This document shows positions 19,896-28,259 of a stretch of DNA of 34,460 nucleotides, one piece after another. The first letter of the stretch is position 1; each line of letters begins with the position of its first letter. The notes beneath the pieces were generated by a model. It had not been told where the DNA came from. It ran no database searches and was given only the letters and a program-made list of their open reading frames with translations. The DNA is from Rhodospirillales bacterium (GTDB lineage: Bacteria; Pseudomonadota; Alphaproteobacteria; Azospirillales; Azospirillaceae), in the NCBI GenBank assembly GCA_947457845.1, contig CANGXM010000007.1, forward strand, positions 1-34,460, given 5' to 3'. The translations under genes were made by a program, and so were the position numbers.

Positions 19896-21017
19896 TCATC
19901 CGCCGGACCAGCGATCCGCCAGCAGGCGGACCAGCCCCTCGACGTCGAGGTCCCGGCGCAGGAAGGCCTCCACGGTCGCGCCCGCCGTCGCCTGCCACGG
20001 GATGAAGCCGGCGAACCGCGGGCGTGTCCACGCCGCCTCCATCGTATGCCGAATCGCCGCGTGTGCGCCGCCGAAGAGCCGGTCGGCGTCGGCTCCCGAC
20101 CAGGCCTCCGCGCGGCCCGGCTGGCCGTGATGACGCATGACGAGGTCGAGTTGCGCGTCGGCCGACGCCACCATGCGCACGACCGCCGAGGCCGCAGCGA
20201 CGTCGCGGCACCCGCGCGCGATGCCGAGGCCCGTCCCCCCCAGCACCGTGCCGCGCAGGCGGCCGTCGGGCCCCGGGAAGCCGGCGAAGCGGAGGGGCCG
20301 GCGCTGGTCGGTCTCGGCATAGGTCAGGTAGGCGTATGCGGCCGGGCAATAGACGACGTCGTCGTCGCGGACCATCGCGTCGTGCAGGTCGATGGCGTTC
20401 ATCGCGCGCCCGTCCGGGCGGGACAGGTCCGCGACCGCGCGCAGGAGGCGCGCCGCATGGCGCAGCACGGCCCGGTCGAAGGGCGTGGCCAGCGGGTCGG
20501 CGGCGAGCGGCCGGTCGAGGTTGGCGCAGAGCGCCAGGAGCACGAGGACGCCGTGCGGTGCAAGGGTCGCGAGCCCGAGCCACCGGCCCTCGCGACGGAG
20601 CCGTTCCCCGAGGCGGACGACGGCGTCCCAGTCGGTGGGCAGGCCATCGCCCTGGATGAGGTCGGGGCGGTACACGGCGCATTGGGTCGCCCCGTCCACC
20701 GGAAGCGCCCAGAGGTGGCCGGCATAGCGATAGCTGTCCAGCGACCGCCCGACGAAATCCTCGTCGCGGAGGTCCGCCAGGACCGTGTCGAGCGGGTGCA
20801 TGAGGCGACAGGCCGCCACCGATCCGCAGAACGGGTGGTCGAAGACGATCAGGTCGTACCGGTCCGCCAGCGCGTCGCCCAGCCCGTGCTCGAACCCGGC
20901 GAGGCTCTGCACCTCCCACTCGACCTCGATCGAGAGCCGCTCCCGCGCGGCGCGCGCGATCGCGTCGGTCGGCCCCGTCGCCCGGCGGTGGCCCCAACTC
21001 AGGCCCCGCAGCGTCAC
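19896..21017 (-). CDS. Extracellular-solute-binding-protein-like protein lacking a recognisable signal peptide
   Basis: 373 aa from GTG at 21017 (MTLRGLSWGHRRATGPTDAIARAARERLSIEVEWEVQSLAGFEHGLGDALADRYDLIVFDHPF); SBP-like GHLWALPVDGATQCAVYRPDLI, GLGIARGCRDVAAASAVVRMVAS. No hydrophobic N-terminal segment seen. Confidence 0.75.
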   Translation of the reverse strand: MTLRGLSWGHRRATGPTDAIARAARERLSIEVEWEVQSLAGFEHGLGDALADRYDLIVFDHPFCGSVAACRLMHPLDTVLADLRDEDFVGRSLDSYRYAGHLWALPVDGATQCAVYRPDLIQGDGLPTDWDAVVRLGERLRREGRWLGLATLAPHGVLVLLALCANLDRPLAADPLATPFDRAVLRHAARLLRAVADLSRPDGRAMNAIDLHDAMVRDDDVVYCPAAYAYLTYAETDQRRPLRFAGFPGPDGRLRGTVLGGTGLGIARGCRDVAAASAVVRMVASADAQLDLVMRHHGQPGRAEAWSGADADRLFGGAHAAIRHTMEAAWTRPRFAGFIPWQATAGATVEAFLRRDLDVEGLVRLLADRWSGG

Positions 21018-22141
21018 CCTTCGGCCAGCATCGCCCGCTCCTCCTGTCCCAGTTCGATCCCGAGCCCCGGCCGGTCCGGCGGCACGAGGCACCCGTCGTC
21101 CAGCCGCCAGCCGCAGGCCCACAGGCGGTCCCGCAGGCCGTCGTGCATCAGGTGGAACTCCAGCCCGTCGCAGGACCCCGTCCCGGCGCCCAGATGGGCG
21201 GCCGCGGCGGTCGCGACGGCGGATCCGGCGCAGTGCAGGCTGATCTTGCGGTGGAACGCCGCCGCCAGCGCGGACAGGTCCCGTCCGCCGGTGATGCCGC
21301 CGGCGATCGCGAGGTCGAACTGGAGGTGGCGGACCGCCCCGGCCCGGAGCATGCGGAGCATGAGCGACCGGTCGTCGGACAGCTCGGGCCCGGCCAGCGG
21401 AAGGCCGGTCGCGGCGGCGATCGCCACCCATCCGTCGACGTCCGACGCCAGGGTCGGCGCCTCGAGGAAATGCAGGTCGTGGCGGGCCAGCCGTCGACCG
21501 AGCCGGATGGCCCCGGGAACGTCGGGGACGAACATGGCGTCCACCATCAGCGGCGCGTCGGGCCCGATCGCGGCGCGCACGGCGGCGACCCGCTCGTCGT
21601 CCGCGTCGAGGCCGGCCCCCGCCACCTTGATCTTCGCGCCGCGGACGCCCTCCCGCTGGGCCGCCGCCATCTCCTCGCCGAGGCCGCGGGGCGTCACCTC
21701 GGGACCGTACATGCCCCCGGAGGCGTAGACGGGCACCCGGTCGGCGACGCCGCCGAGGAGCCGGAAGACCGGCTGGCCACAGAGCCGTCCCAGGAGATCC
21801 CACAGCGCCATGTCGACCGCCGACCGGGCGGCCGACGCCGCCGATCCGCGCGCGGTCAGCGTGGCAAGGTCGCAGAGCCGGGCCGAGATCGCGCCCGGGC
21901 GGCGGGCGTCGCGGCCGACGAGGTGGGGCGCAACCTCGTGCCGCAGCATCGCGACCGCCACCTCGGGCGCCCCGCCGCCGTCGCAGTACATCTCGCCGAG
22001 CCCGGACGCGCCGCCCTCGGCGACGACCTCCACCAGGACATACGTCTTGCGCGACCAGGCGTGGCGGGTGTTGCGGGCGCGGCCGTCGTAGGTGCGGGTG
22101 ACGACGGCGGTCCGCAGCGCCTCGATCCGCAAGGGCCTCAC
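21014..22141 (-). CDS. Enolase-superfamily (mandelate racemase/muconate lactonizing type) enzyme, copy 1
   Basis: 375 aa from GTG at 22141 (LRIEALRTAVVTRTYDGRARNTRHAW); KIKVAG, MVDAMF, FLEAPT, AGPEL, LQFDLAIAGGI, ISLHCAGS. Confidence 0.9.
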   Translation of the reverse strand: MRPLRIEALRTAVVTRTYDGRARNTRHAWSRKTYVLVEVVAEGGASGLGEMYCDGGGAPEVAVAMLRHEVAPHLVGRDARRPGAISARLCDLATLTARGSAASAARSAVDMALWDLLGRLCGQPVFRLLGGVADRVPVYASGGMYGPEVTPRGLGEEMAAAQREGVRGAKIKVAGAGLDADDERVAAVRAAIGPDAPLMVDAMFVPDVPGAIRLGRRLARHDLHFLEAPTLASDVDGWVAIAAATGLPLAGPELSDDRSLMLRMLRAGAVRHLQFDLAIAGGITGGRDLSALAAAFHRKISLHCAGSAVATAAAAHLGAGTGSCDGLEFHLMHDGLRDRLWACGWRLDDGCLVPPDRPGLGIELGQEERAMLAEG

Positions 22142-23109
22142 TCCGCCTTGGCCCCCGACGCCCGGACGATCGGCGTCCACCGCTCGATCTCGGCCGCGAT
22201 ATGGGCGCGGAACTCGGCCGGCCCGGTCAGGGTGGGGACGACGCCCTGGGCCGCGAGCCGTTCGCGCACCGCGGGGTTCGCGAGGGCCGCGGCGAAGGCG
22301 GCGTGGATCCTGGCGACGATCGCCGCGTCGGTGCCGCGGGGGGCGAGCACGCCATACCACACGCTCGCGTCGAAGTCGGCCAGGCCGCCTTCCTTCAGCG
22401 TCGCGACGTCCGGCACGGCCGGGGCGCGGGCCGCGGTGCTCACGCCGATGCCCTTCAGCGCGCCGCTCTTCAGGTGCTGGGCCGCGGGCGGCAGGCCGAG
22501 GATGCCCATCGTCACCTGTCCGGCGATCACGTCGGTGGTCGCCGGCGCGCCACCGCGATAGGGGACGTGGACGAACGTCGCCCCGCTGGCGTTGGACAGG
22601 ATCGCGCCGGTCAGGTGCATCGGCGTTCCCACGCCCGGGGTCGCGAAGGACAGGCCGCCCGGCGTGCGCCGCGCGAGGTCGAACAGTTCCGCCAGCGTGT
22701 TCGCCGGCACCGACGGATGCACCACCACGACCCACGGGAACAGGGCGATCTGCCCCACCGGCTCGAAGTCGCGGACGGGATCGAACGGGAGCGTCTCGAA
22801 CAGGCCCTTGCTGAGCGCCAGCGGTCCGATGTCGCCGAACAGGAGCGTGTAGCCGTCGGCGGGCGCACGGGCGACCATCTCGGTCGCGAGGTTGCCGCCG
22901 GTGCCGGGCCGCGGCTCGATCACCAGCGGCTGGCCCAGGCTGCGCGAGACGTCGTCGGCCATGTTCCGCGCCATGATGTCGGCGGCGCCGCCCGGCGGTC
23001 CGGGGATCACGAGCCGGATCGGGCGGTCCGGCCACGCGTCAGCGGACGGGGCCAGGCCGAGGGCGATCAGGGTGGCGAATACGGCCGCGAGCCGTCGGGT
23101 CAGGGGCAT
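22138..23109 (-). CDS. Bug/TctC family tripartite tricarboxylate transporter substrate-binding protein
   Basis: 323 aa from ATG at 23109; signal MPLTRRLAAVFATLIALGLAPSADA; WPDRPIRLVIPGPPGGAADIMARNMADDVSRSLGQPLVIEPRPGTGGNLATEMVARAPADGYTLLFGD. Confidence 0.95.
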   Translation of the reverse strand: MPLTRRLAAVFATLIALGLAPSADAWPDRPIRLVIPGPPGGAADIMARNMADDVSRSLGQPLVIEPRPGTGGNLATEMVARAPADGYTLLFGDIGPLALSKGLFETLPFDPVRDFEPVGQIALFPWVVVVHPSVPANTLAELFDLARRTPGGLSFATPGVGTPMHLTGAILSNASGATFVHVPYRGGAPATTDVIAGQVTMGILGLPPAAQHLKSGALKGIGVSTAARAPAVPDVATLKEGGLADFDASVWYGVLAPRGTDAAIVARIHAAFAAALANPAVRERLAAQGVVPTLTGPAEFRAHIAAEIERWTPIVRASGAKAE

Positions 23110-23171
23110 GGGGGCGTCCTCCGTCGGTCTTTCGCGGCAAGCGTTGTGTCCCCCCTGGGCGCATGTCAAAT

Positions 23172-23195
23172 ATATGGAACATGGCATCTCCATAT
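23172..23195. promoter_or_regulatory. Interrupted palindrome in divergent Bug/lysR intergenic region, candidate LysR-type regulator site
   Basis: ATATGGA-N10-TCCATAT, perfect 7-bp arms, in a locally AT-rich patch between starts at 23109 (-) and 23205 (+). Confidence 0.55.
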
Positions 23196-23204
23196 GATTT
23201 CGAT

Positions 23205-24092
23205 ATGCCTCCGGATCTCCGCCTCTTCCGCTACGCCGTCGCCGTCGCCGACGAGGGCGGCTTCAGCCGGGCCGCCGCCCGGCTGGGGATCGCCCAGCCG
23301 CCGCTGTCGCAGCAGATCCGCGGGCTGGAGGCGGCGCTCGGCGTCGTGCTGTTCGAGCGGACGGCGGGCGGAGCGGTGCCCACGCCGGCCGGCATGGTGT
23401 TCCTCGATCGCGCCCGTGCGGTGCTGCGCGACGCGGGCGAAGCGGTGGATGCGGCCCGTCGGGCGGCGCGGGGCGAGGAGGGTCGCCTCGCGATCGCGAT
23501 CGCCGGCGGGGCCATGTTCTCGTTCCTGCCGGGCCTGCTGCGCGATTTCCGGCTCAGGCGACCCGGCGTCGCGATGGACCTGTCCAACCTGTCCCCGGAC
23601 GAGCAGGTGGACGCGCTGGAGGCGGGGCGGATCGACGTCGGGTTCGCCGGCCGCGCGCGGATGTCGTCCGGCGTGGTCGCGGCGCTCGCCCACGCCGAGC
23701 CGTTCGTGGCCGCCCTCCCGGCGGACCATCCGCTGTCCCGGCGGCGCGTCCTCGCGCTGCGCGATCTCGCCGACGATCCGTTCGTGATGTTCGCCCGGAC
23801 CCAGGCGAGCGGGCTCCACGCCGACGTCCTCGACCTGTGCCGTGGCGCCGGCTTCACGCCGCGGATCGTGCAGGAGATCGCGCCGATGCACGCGGTGGTC
23901 GGGCTCGTCGGCGCCGGCCTCGGCGTGGCGGTCGTCCCGCGCTCGGTCCGCGTCCTGCGCTTTTCGACCGTCGTTTACCGGCCGTTCGCGGATGCCGCCG
24001 TGCCGTCGCAGATCTTCATGCTCCACCGGTCGGGCGGCGCGTCCCCGGCGGCGGCGGCCTTCGTCGCCTTCGCCGGCGACCGGACGGCCTGA
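23205..24092 (+). CDS. LysR-family transcriptional regulator
   Basis: From ATG 23205: MPPDLRLFRYAVAVADEGGFSRAAARLGIAQPPLSQQIRGLEAALGVVLFERTAGG, winged HTH typical of LysR; ORF track starts at 23163 but the internal ATG fits the family better. Confidence 0.92.
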   Translation: MPPDLRLFRYAVAVADEGGFSRAAARLGIAQPPLSQQIRGLEAALGVVLFERTAGGAVPTPAGMVFLDRARAVLRDAGEAVDAARRAARGEEGRLAIAIAGGAMFSFLPGLLRDFRLRRPGVAMDLSNLSPDEQVDALEAGRIDVGFAGRARMSSGVVAALAHAEPFVAALPADHPLSRRRVLALRDLADDPFVMFARTQASGLHADVLDLCRGAGFTPRIVQEIAPMHAVVGLVGAGLGVAVVPRSVRVLRFSTVVYRPFADAAVPSQIFMLHRSGGASPAAAAFVAFAGDRTA

Positions 24093-24116
24093 TCCGCCCC
24101 GTCGCGGGCGCCCGCG

Positions 24117-25160
24117 TCAGGTGGCGTGCTGGCCGATGGTGCTGCCGCGCAGGATCAACTGATATCCGACGTCCACCACGCGGCGCGTCACCGGCTGCCC
24201 CGACAGCGCCTGGAGGATCAGGTTGGCGGCGTGGATGCCGATCTCCATGCCGTCGATGCGCACGGTGGACAGCCCCCCGGGCAGCAGCGAGGCGATGGGA
24301 TGGTCGCCGAAGCCGACGATCGACAGGCTTCCGGGCACGTCGATGCCGAGGACGAGACAGCGCATCAGGGCGCCCGCCGCCGCGTCGTCGCCGCTGAAGG
24401 CGATGCCGTCGACCACGCCGGGCACGACCAGGCGTTCCACCACCTCGGCGCCCACCGCCATGGACGTGGCGGTCTCGATCACGTGCGTCGCCGGAACGAC
24501 GATCCCGGCCTCCGCCGCGGCGGCGAGGAACCCCTGCTGGCGAGCGGCCGCGCGCTCGTTGTCGCGGACCGGCCGGCCGACGTAGGCGAGGCGCCGTCGC
24601 CCGGTCGCGATCAGGTGGCGGACGATGTCGCGGCTGGCGTCGCGGTTGCGGATGCCCACCGCCATGTCGATGGGCCCGTCGTCGAGGTGCCACATCTCGA
24701 CGACGGGGATGCCCGCGGCGGCGATCACGCGGCGGAAGGCGTCGGTGTGGGTGGTGCCGGTCAGGACCAGCGCGTCGGGCCGTCGCCCGAGGAGCGCGCT
24801 GGCGACGCGCTCCTCGGTCCCGCTGTCGTACTGGGTGTTGCCGAAGATGAGCTGCAGCCCCTGCCGGCCCAGCACGTTGATCAGCCCCTCCATCGACCGC
24901 GCGAACCCCGGGTCCGTCAGGGTCGGCACGAGCGCCGCGACGATTCCCGAACGCTGCGTGGTCAGCGCCCGCGCCATCAGGTCCGGGACGTAGCCGATCG
25001 CCCGCATCGCGTCGGCGATCCGGCGGCGCGTCCGTTCCGAGACCACGTCCGGCGCGTTCATCGCGCGGGACACGGTGACGACGGACACGCCCGCGGCGGC
25101 GGCGACGTCGGCGATGGTGAGCCGCTGGGGCCCGTTGGTCGTGCGGTTCGGATCGTCCAT
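24117..25160 (-). CDS. LacI/GalR-family transcriptional regulator
   Basis: From ATG at 25160: MDDPNRTTNGPQRLTIADVAAAAGVSVVTVSRAMNAPDVVSERTRRRIADAMRAIGYVPDLMAR; periplasmic-binding-like C-terminal domain. Confidence 0.95.
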   Translation of the reverse strand: MDDPNRTTNGPQRLTIADVAAAAGVSVVTVSRAMNAPDVVSERTRRRIADAMRAIGYVPDLMARALTTQRSGIVAALVPTLTDPGFARSMEGLINVLGRQGLQLIFGNTQYDSGTEERVASALLGRRPDALVLTGTTHTDAFRRVIAAAGIPVVEMWHLDDGPIDMAVGIRNRDASRDIVRHLIATGRRRLAYVGRPVRDNERAAARQQGFLAAAAEAGIVVPATHVIETATSMAVGAEVVERLVVPGVVDGIAFSGDDAAAGALMRCLVLGIDVPGSLSIVGFGDHPIASLLPGGLSTVRIDGMEIGIHAANLILQALSGQPVTRRVVDVGYQLILRGSTIGQHAT

Positions 25161-25229
25161 TCGAACCAAGCCCTTACCCCATTTCGCACCGCGGCGCCAC
25201 GCCGGGGCGGCCGGGTCGCGGCGATCCGA

Positions 25230-25245
25230 TGACAAGCGCTTGTCA
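25230..25245. promoter_or_regulatory. Candidate LacI-family operator
   Basis: Perfect 16-bp palindrome TGACAAGCGCTTGTCA with central CG, between divergent lacI-type gene and enolase-family operon; right arm TTGTCA could be a -35 with TAGGCT at 25264-25269. Confidence 0.75.
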
Positions 25246-25283
25246 AACAAGTCGTCCCGCCCTTAGGCTCCGTACGGGAACGG

Positions 25284-26417
25284 GTGGAGCCGAAACCGAT
25301 GCGGATCACGGGGCTCAGGTCGCTGACGGTGACGCGGCGCTACGACGGCAGCCTCCGCAACACGCGTCACGTCTGGACGCACAAGGACGCGGTGATCGTC
25401 GTCGTCGAGGCGGAGGACGGGCGGTTCGGCCTGGGCGAGGTCTATTGCGACGCCGTCTCCTCGACCGCGCAGCACCACGCCGGCCTGCGTGACTGGGCCA
25501 CCCCCCTCGTCGTCGGTGCCGATGCGCGGGGGATCGAGGCGATCCGGCGCCGGCTGACGGAATCGGCGGTCCTCAGCGGGCGTGGCGGGGCTGCGGACGC
25601 CCTGATCGCGGGCATCGACATCGCGCTCTGGGACCTTCTGGGCAAGATCGCCGGCCTGCCGGTCTTCCGCCTCCTGGGGGGGTACGCCGACCGCGTTCCG
25701 GCCTATGCCAGCGGCGGCATGTTCGGGGCGGGCACGACGCCCGAGGGGCTGGCGGAGGAGATGCGCGCCGCCGTCGGGCGCGGGCTGCGGGGGGTGAAGG
25801 TGAAGGTGGCGGGCGGGCCGCTCGCCGACGACGTCGCCCGGGTGCGCGCGATCCGCGCCGCGCTGGGTCCCGGCGTGCCGATCATGGTCGACGCCATGTT
25901 CCTGCCGACCGTGCCCGAGGCGATCCGCCTCGGCCACGCGCTCGCCCCCTTCGAGCTGCACTTCCTGGAAGCACCGACGGCGATGGAGGACGTGGCCGGA
26001 TGGTGCCGGATCCGCGACGCCACGGGGCTGATGCTGGCGGGGCCGGAACTGCACTGGTCGGTCGACCGGATGCGCGACATGCTCGCCGCCGACGCCGTCC
26101 ACTACCTCCAGTGGGACGTCACCCTGGCCGGCGGGATCAGCCAGGGTCGCACGCTGGCGGGCCTCGCCGCCGCCTTCCACCGCACCGTCAGCCTGCACTG
26201 CTCGGGGTCGGGGATCGGGCTCGCGGCGACCGCCCACCTCGCGGCCGGGATCGCGAACTGCGACGGGATCGAGTTCCACCTGATGCACCAGGCCCTGTTC
26301 GACCGGCTGTGGCGGGCCGGATGGTCGCTGGCGGACGGCACGTTGCGGCTGCCCGAGACGCCGGGGCTCGGCCTCGACCTGACGCCCGACGAGCTGACCG
26401 CCATCGTCGACGCATGA
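25284..26417 (+). CDS. Enolase-superfamily (mandelate racemase/muconate lactonizing type) enzyme, copy 2
   Basis: 377 aa from GTG 25284 (alternative ATG 25299): MRITGLRSLTVTRRYDGSLRNTRHVW; KVKVAG, MVDAMF, FLEAPT, AGPEL, LQWDVTLAGGI, VSLHCSGSGIG. Confidence 0.92.
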   Translation: MEPKPMRITGLRSLTVTRRYDGSLRNTRHVWTHKDAVIVVVEAEDGRFGLGEVYCDAVSSTAQHHAGLRDWATPLVVGADARGIEAIRRRLTESAVLSGRGGAADALIAGIDIALWDLLGKIAGLPVFRLLGGYADRVPAYASGGMFGAGTTPEGLAEEMRAAVGRGLRGVKVKVAGGPLADDVARVRAIRAALGPGVPIMVDAMFLPTVPEAIRLGHALAPFELHFLEAPTAMEDVAGWCRIRDATGLMLAGPELHWSVDRMRDMLAADAVHYLQWDVTLAGGISQGRTLAGLAAAFHRTVSLHCSGSGIGLAATAHLAAGIANCDGIEFHLMHQALFDRLWRAGWSLADGTLRLPETPGLGLDLTPDELTAIVDA

Positions 26418-26478
26418 CATCGGCCGCGGCGACGCGGGCGGAACGAGAACGAAGACGAACCGTGACGGGAGGAGCGAC

Positions 26479-28230
26479 ATGAGGATCAATCGACGGGACG
26501 CCATGGCGCTGGCGGGCGTGGCCGGGGTCGCGGCCGCATGGCCCGCGGGGGCGCAGGAGACGCGGACGGTGGCGCGCGGACGCACGCTCATCGTCGGCGG
26601 CATGGCCGAGGCGCCGACCTGGACGAACTTCCAGAACGCCAACTACTACGCGGCCGGCGTCGACCTCCGGAACGGGCTGATGTACGCGTCCGAGCCGCTG
26701 TTCTGGTACAACCTGTTCAAGGACGAGCTGATCCCCTGGCTGGCCGAGGGCCATTCCTGGAACGGGGACTTCACCCAGCTCACCATCCGCATCCGCGCCG
26801 GTGCGGCCTGGAGCGACGGGCGTCCGTTCACGGCCCGGGACGTCGCCTTCACCTACAACATGCTGATCGAGAACGGGAACGGCGCGAAGAACCTGCGCAA
26901 GGCCGTCGACGTGGCACAGCGCGTCGAGCGCGCCGTCGTCGTTGACGACCGCACCGTGCGCATCGAGCTGAAGTTCCCCGATCCGCGGCACCTGTTCATC
27001 CACCCGACGAGCTACTACGCGCACGGACTCTACTGGGTGCCGGAGCACGTCTGGAAGGACGTTGAGGACAAGGCCGCCTTCACCTTCTTCGATATCGCAA
27101 AGGGTTGGCCGCTCACCACCTCCGCGTGGTCCGTCGCCCGGGTGAACCAGACCGAGATCGTGCTCGACCGTCGGGCGGACTGGTGGGGGGCCAAGACCGG
27201 CTTCCACGAGATGCCGGCCGTCGAGCGGATCGTGGTGGTGCCCGGTGGGGCCCGGGACCGCGTCGTGCAGATGCTGGCGACCAACCAGATCGACACCGCG
27301 GCCGACATCCAGGATCCGAACCTGATGCTGGAACTGATGCGGCGGAACCCGAAGGTGACCAGCTTCACCGGGACGAAGCCACCGATCGGAAACCTCGACT
27401 GGTGGCCGACCTCCCTCTACTTCAACGGCGCCGATCCGCAGTGGGGCGACGTGCGGGTGCGCCGGGCGATCATGCACGCGATCAACGCCCAGCAGGTCAC
27501 CGAGGTGACGTCGTCCGGCATGAACGACGTCTCCCACTCCCCCTTCCCGGCGTTCCCGCCGCTCGTGCCCTTCATCGACGGCGTGAAGGACATCGCGCGG
27601 AAGTACGGGATCGGCACCTTCGACGTCGCCGCCACCGAACGGCTGATGCGCGAGGCCGGCTACGCCAAGGATTCCGGCGGGTTCTGGGCCAAGGACGGCA
27701 AGCGCGCGGGCGGGGCGATGCACGGCATCCCGCTTCTCAACCAGGTCGGGCCGGTCCTGCAGCAGCAGCTGCGCCGCGCTGGTTTCGACGTCACCTTCTT
27801 CGCCACGCCCGATAGCCGCCGCATCATGATGAACGGCGAATGCCCGCTGATGGTGTTCGGCCACAACGGCGGCTCGATCAACGACCCGCTGGCGACGCTG
27901 GAGATGTACCATTCCAAGAGCCTGACGCCCGTGGGCCGGCCGACCTTCTTCATGGCGCGGTTCTCGAACGCGGAGTTCGACCGGGCGGTCGATCCCATCG
28001 TCGGCATGGCGCCGGGCGATCCGCGGATCATGGCGCAGGTCCGCGCGGCGATGGAGGTCTGGTACCGCGAGCTGCCGGAGGTGCCGATCCAGCAATGGTA
28101 CCACCGCATCCCGATGAACACGACGCACTGGACCAACTGGCCGACGGAGACGAACGCCTACATGCCTCCGGCCGTGAACTTCGAGAGCACGCCGGTCTTC
28201 GTCGCCTACAAGCTGAAGCCGGTCGCCTGA
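26479..28230 (+). CDS. Peptide-type ABC transporter substrate-binding protein (SBP family 5), probable Tat substrate
   Basis: 583 aa; N-terminus MRINRRDAMALAGVAGVAAAWPAGAQE (twin Arg); YNLFKDELIPWLAEGHSWNGDFTQLTIRIRAGAAWSDGRPFTARDVAFTYNML. Confidence 0.9.
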   Translation: MRINRRDAMALAGVAGVAAAWPAGAQETRTVARGRTLIVGGMAEAPTWTNFQNANYYAAGVDLRNGLMYASEPLFWYNLFKDELIPWLAEGHSWNGDFTQLTIRIRAGAAWSDGRPFTARDVAFTYNMLIENGNGAKNLRKAVDVAQRVERAVVVDDRTVRIELKFPDPRHLFIHPTSYYAHGLYWVPEHVWKDVEDKAAFTFFDIAKGWPLTTSAWSVARVNQTEIVLDRRADWWGAKTGFHEMPAVERIVVVPGGARDRVVQMLATNQIDTAADIQDPNLMLELMRRNPKVTSFTGTKPPIGNLDWWPTSLYFNGADPQWGDVRVRRAIMHAINAQQVTEVTSSGMNDVSHSPFPAFPPLVPFIDGVKDIARKYGIGTFDVAATERLMREAGYAKDSGGFWAKDGKRAGGAMHGIPLLNQVGPVLQQQLRRAGFDVTFFATPDSRRIMMNGECPLMVFGHNGGSINDPLATLEMYHSKSLTPVGRPTFFMARFSNAEFDRAVDPIVGMAPGDPRIMAQVRAAMEVWYRELPEVPIQQWYHRIPMNTTHWTNWPTETNAYMPPAVNFESTPVFVAYKLKPVA

Positions 28231-28259
28231 CCGGGCCCGGGGCTGGGGGAGGGGGAGCG

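Noticed and set aside
23163-23204. Upstream lysR start at 23163
   Set aside because: The HTH domain begins right after ATG 23205, and the 42-nt extension overlaps the AT-rich palindrome that looks regulatory.
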